This document shows positions 34,353-42,554 of a stretch of 64,000 bases of DNA, in pieces. This DNA comes from Hymenobacter perfusus (lineage in GTDB: Bacteria > Bacteroidota > Bacteroidia > Cytophagales > Hymenobacteraceae), in contig NZ_RWIU01000004.1 in assembly GCF_003944765.1 (NCBI RefSeq), positions 62,001 to 126,000 on the forward strand. Reading direction: 5' to 3'. Each line of letters begins with the position of its first letter. Positions within the stretch are counted from its first letter, which is position 1. Both the position numbers and the translations under genes were made by a program. Below the pieces are notes generated by a model. It saw only the letters and a list, made by a program, of their open reading frames with translations. It ran no database searches and had not been told where the DNA came from.

Positions 34353-35282
34353 CTACTCCCGCCGCAAATCGGTTTCCTCAATAATATAGAGTGGCCGCTG
34401 CCGGGCATTTGCTCCCAGCCGCGCCATATATTCCCCAATGATACCCACGGCCATCAGCTGAACGCCGCCCAGAAACAGCACGCTCACCATAATGGATGGC
34501 CAGCCGGTGCCGTAGTTGTTCATGAAGAAGCGGGCGTACATAGCGTACAGCATCACCAGAAAGGCAATGCCCGACACCACAAAGCCGCCCACGGTAGCTA
34601 CGCGTAAGGGGAGGTCTGAGAAGGACGTGATGCCATCCAGCGCCAGCCGAATCAGCTTGCTGTAGGTGTAGCCCGGCTCCCCGCCGGCCCGCTCCGAGCG
34701 GTCAAACTCCAGGAACGTCTGGCGGTAGCCAATCCAGGCAATCTGGCCCCGGATGAACTTGTTCTGCTCCGGCATCTGCTTGAGGGCATTCACCACCTTG
34801 CGCGACACAATGCGGAAGTCACCGGTATCAAGCGGAATATTGACGGAGGTGATGCTGGCCAGAATCCGGTAGAACATCTTGGCCGTGAAGAGCTTAATCA
34901 TGCTTTCGCCCTGGCGGGTCCGGCGTTTGGCGTATACCACCTCGTAGCCTTCCTGGAGCTTGGCGTACAGCTCCGGCAACAGCTCGGGCGGGTCCTGCAA
35001 ATCGCCATCCATCACGACCACCGCCGCCCCCGACGATAAATCCAGCCCGGCTGTGATGGCAATCTGGTGGCCAAAGTTGCGGCTGAACGTGATGTAGTGC
35101 AGGCGCGGGTCACGGGCGGCCAGCTCCCGCATGATGGTCAGGGAACGGTCGTGGGAGCCATCATTCACCAGAATGACTTCGGCCTGCCACGGTTGAGCGT
35201 CCAGCATAGCAGCCAGGCGGGCGTACAGGGCCGGCAGGTTGGTTTCCTCGTTGTAGATGGGGATGATGATGGAGAGGTCCAC
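34353..35282 (-). CDS. Family 2 glycosyltransferase (polyprenyl-phosphate type), copy B
   Basis: A 309-residue GtrB/DPM1-like enzyme that would transfer a sugar from a nucleotide donor to polyprenyl phosphate. The GT-A domain has DLSIIIPIYNEETNLPALY, NDGSHDRS, MDGDLQDPPELL and AKRRTRQGES. Two C-terminal membrane helices follow (about 220-300) and end near IGEYMARLGANARQRPLYII. The GTG at 35282 is chosen because the close paralogue at 36042-37019 starts at the same residue with GTG; the longer frame would overlap the methyltransferase. The two paralogues flank that methyltransferase. Confidence 0.9.
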   Translation of the reverse strand: MDLSIIIPIYNEETNLPALYARLAAMLDAQPWQAEVILVNDGSHDRSLTIMRELAARDPRLHYITFSRNFGHQIAITAGLDLSSGAAVVVMDGDLQDPPELLPELYAKLQEGYEVVYAKRRTRQGESMIKLFTAKMFYRILASITSVNIPLDTGDFRIVSRKVVNALKQMPEQNKFIRGQIAWIGYRQTFLEFDRSERAGGEPGYTYSKLIRLALDGITSFSDLPLRVATVGGFVVSGIAFLVMLYAMYARFFMNNYGTGWPSIMVSVLFLGGVQLMAVGIIGEYMARLGANARQRPLYIIEETDLRRE

Positions 35283-35301
35283 GGGGATAGGGCAGAAAAA
35301 G

Positions 35302-36045
35302 TTAAGCCGCTTTGCGGGCCAGGGCAAATACACTGACGCCTACCGGGGCATTGAGGGCCCGAAGCAGGCGGTTTTCGGCGGTGATAACGCCGCGCAGCAC
35401 CGTATTGAGCAGCGGCGGCGTGGCAAAAAAGTCGTCTTTCAGGGGTTGGTCTTCGGCGGGCAACAGGCGCTTGAGCAGGCGCACGGCTGCCGTGGGGAAA
35501 AACAGACCCACATTCCAGTACGACTTACGGCGCACCTGCAAACCGGCCTGGCGCAGGCTCTGGGCCAGCTGGGCCGCCGTGTAGCGCCGGAAGTGCTGAT
35601 TCACCTCATCGTGCTTGCCCCACAAGAACTGGAAGGCTGGTACAAATACCACCAGCTGGCCGCCGGGCCGCAGCACCCGCGTCCATTCGCGCAGGGCTTG
35701 GGCCTCGTCCTGAATGTGTTCCAGCACGTCGGAGGCAATAACCAGATCGAAGGAAGCATCCGGAAAATCCAGGTGGGCGCCATCCATGCACGACACGTTG
35801 GGAATGCCCCGGGCCTGAGCCACGGCAATGCCCGCCTCGCTCACATCAATGCCCGTGAGGTGCTGGTAGCCCTGGGCGGAAAGCCGCTGCAGCAGCGGCC
35901 CGCCGGAGCAGCCAATTTCCAGAATGGGGGCCGTGACGGGCAGGCGCAGGTCTTGCACCAGGTGAAACACCATGTCGCGCCGGGCCTGAAACCACCAGTA
36001 GTTTTCTTCAATCTGGTGGTACTTCAGTTCGTATTCAATATTCAT
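35302..36045 (-). CDS. SAM-dependent methyltransferase
   Basis: A 247-residue class I methyltransferase. It opens MNIEYELKYHQIEENYWWFQARR, common in polysaccharide-locus methyltransferases. The SAM loop is ILEIGCSGGPLLQRL, followed by TGIDVSEAGI, DLVIASDVLEHIQDE and LRPGGQLVVFVPAF. The C-terminal part lacks membrane spans. Its ATG overlaps the TGA of the upstream GT2 gene as ATGA, which points to translational coupling. The acceptor is not known; a lipid-linked sugar is plausible from context. Confidence 0.9.
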   Translation of the reverse strand: MNIEYELKYHQIEENYWWFQARRDMVFHLVQDLRLPVTAPILEIGCSGGPLLQRLSAQGYQHLTGIDVSEAGIAVAQARGIPNVSCMDGAHLDFPDASFDLVIASDVLEHIQDEAQALREWTRVLRPGGQLVVFVPAFQFLWGKHDEVNQHFRRYTAAQLAQSLRQAGLQVRRKSYWNVGLFFPTAAVRLLKRLLPAEDQPLKDDFFATPPLLNTVLRGVITAENRLLRALNAPVGVSVFALARKAA

Positions 36046-37019
36046 GAAGCCATAGGGGTAGACCACACGGCTCCGGGCGCGGCGGCGGCTGGTGGCAGGT
36101 TAGTATCGGACACGATGTAGAGGGGACGCTGGCGCACGTTGGCGTTCAGGCGGGCAATATATTCCCCAATGATGCCCACGGCAATGAGTTGCACGCCACC
36201 CAGAAACAGAATGCTGATCATGAGCGACGCCCAGCCCGGCTCATAGTCGCGCGTAACGAAGCGGGAGTACAGCGTGTAAAGCATCACGGTGAAAGCAACT
36301 CCCGACACCAGAAACCCGCTGATGGTGGCTACTTTCAGCGGAAAATCGGAGAAAGCCGTGATGCCATCCAAGGCCAGCTTCATCATCTTCCGATAGGTGT
36401 AGCCGGTTTCCCCGCCGGCCCGCTCCGCCCGGTCATACTCCAGGTAGGTCTGGCGGTAGCCAATCCAGGAAATCTGGCCCCGGATGAACTTGCTCTGCTC
36501 CGGCATGCGCCGTAATGCGTCCACTACTTTGCGCGAAATCACCCGGAAGTCGCCGGTGTCCACAGGAATGGAAATGTGGGTGATGTTGGCCAGCAGGCGG
36601 TAAAACAGCTTGGCCGTCAGCTTCTTGGCGGCGCTTTCGCCCTGGCGGGAGCGGCGCTTAGCGTACACTACCTCGTAGCCTTCCCGGAGCTTGGCGTACA
36701 GCTGCGGAATCAGCTCGGGCGGGTCCTGCAAATCGGCATCGATAATGGCCACGGCCTCGCCCCGGGTACAGTCGAGGCCGGCCGTAACGGCAATCTGGTG
36801 GCCGAAATTGCGGCTGAAATTAATGTAGCGCACTCGTTCGTCGCGGGTAGCCAGGGTCTGAATCAGGGCCAGAGACTGGTCGCGGGAACCATCATTGATG
36901 AAGATGAACTCGTAGCCGCCCGGCAGCCGCATCGGGTCGAGTACACCGCGCAGCCGCTCGTACAGCGCCGGAATGTTCTCCTCTTCGTTATAAATGGGAA
37001 TAATGACGGAAAGGTCCAC
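36042..37019 (-). CDS. Family 2 glycosyltransferase (polyprenyl-phosphate type), copy A
   Basis: A 325-residue GtrB/DPM1-like enzyme. It has DLSVIIPIYNEEENIPALY, NDGSRDQSLALIQ, IDADLQDPPELIPQLYAKLREGYEVVYAKRRSRQGES, and two C-terminal membrane helices. It is closely similar to copy B at 34353-35282 along its whole length but carries an extra C-terminal tail (LPPAAAAPGAVWSTPMAS). The start codon is GTG. It overlaps the methyltransferase start by four bases. The duplication suggests two related donors or acceptors. Confidence 0.92.
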   Translation of the reverse strand: MDLSVIIPIYNEEENIPALYERLRGVLDPMRLPGGYEFIFINDGSRDQSLALIQTLATRDERVRYINFSRNFGHQIAVTAGLDCTRGEAVAIIDADLQDPPELIPQLYAKLREGYEVVYAKRRSRQGESAAKKLTAKLFYRLLANITHISIPVDTGDFRVISRKVVDALRRMPEQSKFIRGQISWIGYRQTYLEYDRAERAGGETGYTYRKMMKLALDGITAFSDFPLKVATISGFLVSGVAFTVMLYTLYSRFVTRDYEPGWASLMISILFLGGVQLIAVGIIGEYIARLNANVRQRPLYIVSDTNLPPAAAAPGAVWSTPMAS

Positions 37020-37171
37020 GGAAGTTGGGCAGGAATGGAGCAGGCGGAGGGCCAGAAGGCCGGGCGAAATGCCGAAAGTACGGAATTCGTAAAGTTATTC
37101 CGACGAAGCCGGCTGGCCCGGGCCCGGCCAGGCAGGAAAGAGCCCAGGCGCAAAATAGCGGCTTCAGCTGC

Positions 37172-37894
37172 TTACCCGGCGGGCGTAGCGCGGCGGATAA
37201 TGCGCAGCAGGTTATAGCCTTCGGTAAGGAGCAACCGAAAATTCATGCGGCTGAAAATGATGCCCGGCTTTAGCTGCACCTGCACCGGCAACACCCGCAG
37301 ATTGGGGATGCGGGCTGCCCAGTACAAAAACTCCAGATCAAACAGGTAACGGTTGACCTGCGTCTGCAGAAACAGGGCTTTGCCCGCCTGGTTGAAGCCC
37401 TTGATACCGCACTGCGTATCGGACACCGGCAGCCGCAACAAGTGCTGGGTGCAGAAGCGCAGGGAGCGGGAAATAGCAGTGCGGGCAGCCGGCACGTGCT
37501 GGTAGTAGGCCTCGTTGCGGGAGCCCACCGCCACGTCGCACTGCTGGCTCAGCAGGGTCTGCAGTACGGCTGCTACGCCCTGCTCCTCGTACGGAAAGTC
37601 GATGTCTGTAAACAGGCAAATGGCGTGCTGCGTGGCCTGAACCCCGTGGCGCAGGGCATAGCCTTTACCCTGGTTCTGCTCGTAGGAGTCGTAATGGAAA
37701 TCGGGGAGCTGACTGCGTAACAGGTCAATATCGGCCGGGGTAGGGGGCTGGCTTGAGCCGTCGTTTACGACCCGCACCGTAAAGGCAACCTCCGGCAGAT
37801 AGGTGTTTACCTTCCGGACGCTGGCAATGAGGTTGGCCGCCCAGCCGGCCGGCGGATTATAACAGGGCAACACCAAATCAACCGGAATAGGCAT
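37172..37894 (-). CDS. Family 2 glycosyltransferase, dolichyl-phosphate-glucose type
   Basis: A 240-residue GT-A enzyme. It has VDLVLPCYNPPAGW, VVNDGSSQPP, QNQGKGYALRHG (a motif of ALG5-like polyprenyl-phosphate glucosyltransferases), the DxD-type metal site FTDIDFPY, and DTQCGIKGFNQAGK. There is no obvious C-terminal transmembrane region, unlike the other GT2 genes here. It lies between the two-helix GT2 genes and a large polytopic protein in the same direction, which suggests one lipid-linked sugar pathway. Confidence 0.88.
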   Translation of the reverse strand: MPIPVDLVLPCYNPPAGWAANLIASVRKVNTYLPEVAFTVRVVNDGSSQPPTPADIDLLRSQLPDFHYDSYEQNQGKGYALRHGVQATQHAICLFTDIDFPYEEQGVAAVLQTLLSQQCDVAVGSRNEAYYQHVPAARTAISRSLRFCTQHLLRLPVSDTQCGIKGFNQAGKALFLQTQVNRYLFDLEFLYWAARIPNLRVLPVQVQLKPGIIFSRMNFRLLLTEGYNLLRIIRRATPAG

Positions 37895-37926
37895 GAAGCG
37901 CGAGGTAGAAGGCAGAGCGCGGGGCG

Positions 37927-40224
37927 CTAATCCTGTAACGGAAAGTTGTTTTTGAATACCCGGCCGGCCGTTGGCTGGTCGAATACATCGGTATAGGCGG
38001 GTCGGATGAGCAGATGCGCGGCCTCAAACGGGTCGCCCTCCAGCTCCACGGCAATGTGGCTGCCGGGGTGGCGGGGCTGGAAGACACAGGCGGGGCGCAT
38101 CCAGCCCCGGTAAATATCGGTGCCAACGCGGGCCGGTACCTCGTAGCTTTCCAGCGGATTGCCGGTTTGCGCGTCCAGCTCCCGCACCCGAAAGATGGGC
38201 AGATTCTTCATGCCAACCACCCGTACCCACACCGAGGCTTCGTAGTGGGCGGTGTCCTGCCGTTGCGGAATAGGGCCGCTAAAAAGCACGGCTTTCTGCT
38301 CGTGGCGCAGGGAGCCGCCGCCGAGGGGCGTGGCCGTTCCGGTGGCCGGCCAGGTCAGGCGTACCCTGTCGGGCCGGGCCGGGGTAGTGGTGGCTGCCGC
38401 CAGGGCCGCCTGGCGGTAGGGAGCCGCTTCCAGGGCGGCTATTGGTAGCTCATAGAGGCTGACATGCGCATCCTTCAGCACCAGCCGGCCCAAGGCAACC
38501 AGCCGCTTTTCGGCGGCCGAGAGGCCTTCATCGGATACCAGTAGCAGCAGGGGTTTGCGGGAAGGAAAGTGGTTGAGCAGTTCTTTGGGCAGCTCCGGCG
38601 CGGCCAGCAGCTGCGCCACGGCCAGCCCCTGGGCCTGGGAGGTGCGCGACATAGACGAGGCCACGATGGGCAGGCCGGTTTGCAGAGAGGCGCGCATGGC
38701 TTCGTAAGCTGAGGCCGGCATGTTGTTGGTGCCGAACTGCTCGGGGCCCAGCAGGAAGTAGGGCAGCGGCACAATGGCCTGGTAGGTGCTGTTGCCCTGC
38801 CATTGCAGGTAGTCGAAATAGGTGTCAGTAGGATGCAGCAGCGCCTGAGGAGTATATCGGGCGTCGGCGTTGGTATCGGTAATGCGCTTGTTCCAGGCAG
38901 CCAGGGTAGTATGCCCTTCCCAGGCCCACACCAGTATCACCAACGGCACCAGCGTGTAGGCAAACCCGGCCGCCCGGCGGTGGCGCAGGTAGCGGCTCAG
39001 CTGGTAGAAGTAGAACACGGCATACACCGTGAAGAAGTAGTAGAAAATCCAGGCAAACCGGCCGATGGAGCGGAACTGCTTCAACGGTTTCACCCATTCC
39101 AGCAGCCCCTCCAGGCCCCAGCTGAACGGCACGCCGCAGGCAAACAGGAAAGTGAGCAGCCCCGCGTAGAGACCCACGCGCAAGGGAGTTGGCAATACCG
39201 GCCGGAACAGTAGCCGCCACTGCCGGCGCACCATGTACCGGACGGCTTTTATCGTCGTTAGCACCAGTACCAGTAGGCTCATCAGACCGGTGTAGGCCCA
39301 GCCTTCCCCCATCGTTTCGGTGGTGTTGAACGCACTGCGCCAGAAGGATGCCAACGGGTCGAGAATAGGATAGAACACGCTGGCAAACGTGGAGCGGTAC
39401 ACAAGGAAGCCGTACGGGCTAGCCGGCCGGTCGGAAACGGTATCGGTCAGGGCCATCCACCCCTGAAACAGGATAATGGGCAGAACCGCCGTCAGGGCCA
39501 ACCGCGCGATAAGGCCCGTGGAGTAGGCTGAGCGGGTATGGCGCTTTCGTTGCAGCAGCAGCACCAGGGCATAGGCCAGCCCCAGCAGCGCCGCCAGCAG
39601 CAAAAAGTAGGGGTGCAACAAGCCCGCAAACAGCCCGGTGACGGTATAACCCATCAGCGGCCACCAGGAGCGTGGCGCACTCACGGCCCGTACCAGCAGA
39701 TACCAGAGCAGCGGCACCACGAAGGCATATGACAGGGCATAATGGCCGAGCCACCGCTCCAGCTGCGGGGCCATAAAGCTAATCAGCAGGGCCCCCACCA
39801 CGGCCGGCCCGGCCGGCAGCAGCACACGGCGCAGCAGCAGGTACACGATAACTGCCGTGAGCGGCAGGGAAAGCAGCATCAGGATATTAAGCAGCGCGAG
39901 GCCGGAATCGGCGACGGGCAGACCCGCCTGCTGCAGGTACGCCAGCGGAATGCCCAACAGCGGCTGACCATCAGCGTACACCAGATGGTCGCCGAAGGGA
40001 TAGAGCATGCCGGTGAAATGCGTGCCCTGGCCGTAGCGCAGGTGGTAGAGCAGGGAGTAGTAGTTCTTGGTGCCGTCGCCGCCTGCCGCAAAGGCGTACT
40101 GCCCCGGATGCAGCACGATGGGGCCAAGAACGGCATACATCAACCCGGCCGTGAGCAGCAGGAGCGTAAGCAATGGAAGCCCATGCCGACGAAAAAAGGC
40201 AGCGGCGGAAGACGGAAGACGCAC
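37927..40224 (-). CDS. Large polytopic membrane protein, YfhO/glycosyltransferase-like
   Basis: A 765-residue protein with about twelve membrane spans in residues 1-480 and a soluble C-terminal part. After the first span it has GGDGTKNYYSLLYHLRYG, where GT-C proteins have an acidic catalytic loop. The C-terminus (about 640-765) looks like a beta-sandwich. Exact activity is unknown; a role in sugar transfer to envelope glycans is inferred from topology and neighbours. The GTG at 40224 is chosen because a TATCTTTG promoter box lies at 40256-40263, inside the longer frame. Confidence 0.8.
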   Translation of the reverse strand: MRLPSSAAAFFRRHGLPLLTLLLLTAGLMYAVLGPIVLHPGQYAFAAGGDGTKNYYSLLYHLRYGQGTHFTGMLYPFGDHLVYADGQPLLGIPLAYLQQAGLPVADSGLALLNILMLLSLPLTAVIVYLLLRRVLLPAGPAVVGALLISFMAPQLERWLGHYALSYAFVVPLLWYLLVRAVSAPRSWWPLMGYTVTGLFAGLLHPYFLLLAALLGLAYALVLLLQRKRHTRSAYSTGLIARLALTAVLPIILFQGWMALTDTVSDRPASPYGFLVYRSTFASVFYPILDPLASFWRSAFNTTETMGEGWAYTGLMSLLVLVLTTIKAVRYMVRRQWRLLFRPVLPTPLRVGLYAGLLTFLFACGVPFSWGLEGLLEWVKPLKQFRSIGRFAWIFYYFFTVYAVFYFYQLSRYLRHRRAAGFAYTLVPLVILVWAWEGHTTLAAWNKRITDTNADARYTPQALLHPTDTYFDYLQWQGNSTYQAIVPLPYFLLGPEQFGTNNMPASAYEAMRASLQTGLPIVASSMSRTSQAQGLAVAQLLAAPELPKELLNHFPSRKPLLLLVSDEGLSAAEKRLVALGRLVLKDAHVSLYELPIAALEAAPYRQAALAAATTTPARPDRVRLTWPATGTATPLGGGSLRHEQKAVLFSGPIPQRQDTAHYEASVWVRVVGMKNLPIFRVRELDAQTGNPLESYEVPARVGTDIYRGWMRPACVFQPRHPGSHIAVELEGDPFEAAHLLIRPAYTDVFDQPTAGRVFKNNFPLQD

Positions 40225-40255
40225 GAACAGGGATTTGAACGGGGAGAAACTCGGA

Positions 40256-40263
40256 CAAAGATA
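40256..40263 (-). promoter_or_regulatory. -7 box TATCTTTG at the head of the minus-strand glycosyltransferase run
   Basis: A perfect TAnnTTTG on the minus strand, 31 bases before the GTG at 40224. It is a good candidate to drive the run from 40224 to 31254. Confidence 0.6.
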
Positions 40264-40402
40264 ATAGCCCAGCCATGCCCTGCTTACTTGTTTAGAGCGG
40301 CCCAACCAGATGAGAATTATTTGGCCCGGTGCTGTGCGCCGGGGCGGTTGCATTCCTGCCCGCCGCCAGGCCGGGGATGGAGGCTGGTGCCCCGTGCTTC
40401 TC

Positions 40403-40410
40403 TATATTTG
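40403..40410 (+). promoter_or_regulatory. -7 box TATATTTG before the membrane protein gene at 40456
   Basis: A perfect TAnnTTTG, 45 bases before the ATG at 40456. Together with the minus-strand box at 40256-40263 it defines a divergent promoter region. No -33 element is clear. Confidence 0.6.
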
Positions 40411-40455
40411 CTGCCCCCTACTCGCTGGCGACTGTCTCGCCCTATCCCGTATTCT

Positions 40456-41874
40456 ATGACTCTTCTTTCCCGAGCGGGGCGCACCCTGTTTTGGCTCCTG
40501 CTGGGAGCTTTGGTGTTGATTAGTGCCGGCCTCTACAATGGCTTTCCGCTCGTTACCTCCGATTCGGGGACGTACCTGAACAGTGCTGTGAACCTGACAG
40601 TACCCGATGACCGGCCCGTGACCTACGGCCTGTGGGTGCTGCTCACCGGCCTGCGCGGTACGCTCTGGCTGGTGATTTTTGCTCAGGGGCTGCTGCTGGC
40701 CGGGCTGCTGTGGCGGTGTATCACGGTATTTGCGCCCCGGCTGCAGCATCCGGCGGCCCGGCTGGCGCTGCTGGCCGGCGTCACCTGGCTAACGGGGGTT
40801 TCCTGGTATTGCAGCCAGTTGATGCCCGATATCTTTACCGCCGTGGGCGTGCTGGCCCTGGCCCTGCTGCTGCTGAAACGCTCGGCCCTGCCGGAGCAGG
40901 TGCTGCTGCTGGCGGTGCTGCTGCTGGCCGCCCTGATGCACTCTTCCAATCTGCTCACCTTTCTGCTCACGGTGCTTGGTGTGGGCGCGGTGGGCTGGCA
41001 GCAGGGACTGTTCCGGCGGCAGGTGCTGCATCGTTCCACCTGGCTCCTGACGCTGCTGGTTACGCTGGCAGGCTGGGGTATTCTGCCGCTGCTGCATGCC
41101 AGGATGGGCGGCGGCTTTGAGCTGTCCAAAGCGTCATCGGCATTCCTGATGGCCCGGCTCTCGGAAAGCGGGGTGCTGGAGAAGTTTCTGCAGGCCAACT
41201 GCGGCCCCCAGAACCAGTATCGGCTGTGTGAATTCCGGGACAAGCTGCCCAACGATGCCATTACCTTCATGTGGGACGCCAACAGCCCTCTGAACCAGAC
41301 GGGGGGCTGGAACGCCAACCGGCCCGAATATCAGCAGATCATCGGGCAGGTGCTTCGCTCCCCGCGCTATTACCCGTTGCTGGTGTCGGAGAGTGTCCAG
41401 GCAACGCTGCGGCAGCTCACCCACATTGGCCACGGCGACGGGCTGACGGCCTTTCGCGAGAACACCAACCCCTACTGGAAGGTAGGCGAGTACGCGCCGT
41501 ACGAACTGAAAGAGTACATGTCATCGATGCAGAACCGCAGCCAGCTGGACTTCAAGGACCTCAACGAGCGGGTGTACGGGGCGCATCTGCTGGCGCTGCT
41601 GGTGCTTGGGGCGTTGCTGTTGGGCCCCTGGCGGGCCCGGATAGCCCCGGCAGCAGTGGGGCTGGTACTGGTTTGTGGGGCCGCCGTGGTAAGCAACGCG
41701 CTGGTAACCGGGAGCCTGGCCAACGTACTCGACCGGCTGCAGGGCCGGGTTGCGTGGCTGCTGCCCTGGGCGTGTCTGCTGCTGCTGGCGCAGTATCTGC
41801 CGCGCTGGACGCCCTGGGGGGCGCAGCTGCTGGCGCGCGACGAACAGCCGCAACAGACACGCATGCAGGAATAA
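40456..41874 (+). CDS. Polytopic membrane protein, probable GT-C-type envelope protein
   Basis: A 472-residue protein with about ten to twelve spans. After the first span comes FPLVTSDSGTYLNSAVNLTVPDDRPVTYG, an acidic exoplasmic loop as in lipid-linked glycosyltransferases. A loop with cysteines (LQANCGPQNQYRLCEF, near residue 250) and a later periplasmic section follow. No family is certain. The longer frame running back to 39742 crosses the divergent gene and the promoter, so the ATG at 40456 is used. Confidence 0.8.
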   Translation: MTLLSRAGRTLFWLLLGALVLISAGLYNGFPLVTSDSGTYLNSAVNLTVPDDRPVTYGLWVLLTGLRGTLWLVIFAQGLLLAGLLWRCITVFAPRLQHPAARLALLAGVTWLTGVSWYCSQLMPDIFTAVGVLALALLLLKRSALPEQVLLLAVLLLAALMHSSNLLTFLLTVLGVGAVGWQQGLFRRQVLHRSTWLLTLLVTLAGWGILPLLHARMGGGFELSKASSAFLMARLSESGVLEKFLQANCGPQNQYRLCEFRDKLPNDAITFMWDANSPLNQTGGWNANRPEYQQIIGQVLRSPRYYPLLVSESVQATLRQLTHIGHGDGLTAFRENTNPYWKVGEYAPYELKEYMSSMQNRSQLDFKDLNERVYGAHLLALLVLGALLLGPWRARIAPAAVGLVLVCGAAVVSNALVTGSLANVLDRLQGRVAWLLPWACLLLLAQYLPRWTPWGAQLLARDEQPQQTRMQE

Positions 41875-41977
41875 GCTGCCGTTCACCGTCGGTGGCTGCA
41901 AACTAATGGCGCACGGCCGGTAGCAACTACTGATATTCTGTCTAATTTCGCCGCTAAAATAACCTGCTGATTCCTGC

Positions 41978-42511
41978 ATGAAATCATTGTTTTACGCTCT
42001 GACGGCCTTGAGCCTGGTTGCCTGTTCCTCTGATGCCGAGAAAGGCGACGCCGGCGACTACATCACCCGCAACGATTTTGAATCGATGGTCGGCTGGCTG
42101 CCCGATGCCGGTACGCTCACCAAAGCCCACGCGCACTCCGGGGCCTATGCCGTGGTAGTAGACCCCGAGCACGAGTTCAGCCTCACCTACAACGCGCAGC
42201 TAGGTAAAGTAAGCCCCCACAAGCTGAAAGGTATTACGCTGGAAGCCTGGGTTTTCCTGCCCGATAACAAAGCCACGGGCGTGCTGGGCGTACAGATAAC
42301 CGACCCGGACCAGGGCAACAAGGAGGTGTTCGGCGACGGCATCAAACTGCAGGAATCGGTGAAGGAATACAACAAGTGGGTGAAAGTGAGCAAGGAAATT
42401 ACCCTGCCCGCCAACATTGCCTACACCCAGAACCTGAAGGTATTCCTGTGGCGCTCCGGAGCCGCTTCGCCGGTGTACATGGACGATATCAGCATTAAGG
42501 GCATAGAATAA
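41978..42511 (+). CDS. Small lipoprotein with a carbohydrate-binding-like fold
   Basis: A 177-residue predicted lipoprotein (lipobox LSLVAC, Cys 16). The mature part is beta-rich, with NDFESMVGWLPDAGTLTKAHAHSGAYAV near the start, LKGITLEAWVFLP, and VYMDDISIKGIE at the end. This pattern (sample, gap, GAY, DDI) is typical of jelly-roll domains related to CBM-type modules. No catalytic residue is apparent. The nearest -7 candidate is TAATTTCG (41943-41950). It precedes more membrane glycosyltransferase-like genes. Confidence 0.8.
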   Translation: MKSLFYALTALSLVACSSDAEKGDAGDYITRNDFESMVGWLPDAGTLTKAHAHSGAYAVVVDPEHEFSLTYNAQLGKVSPHKLKGITLEAWVFLPDNKATGVLGVQITDPDQGNKEVFGDGIKLQESVKEYNKWVKVSKEITLPANIAYTQNLKVFLWRSGAASPVYMDDISIKGIE

Positions 42512-42554
42512 GCCGCCGGCTGCGGACAACCCAAGCCGCTTTCTTTTGGTGTAT

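Noticed and set aside
39742..40455. An upstream extension of the membrane protein gene at 40456
   Set aside because: It runs antisense through the large polytopic protein and past its promoter; the encoded sequence is Gln/Arg/Pro-rich and has no family match.
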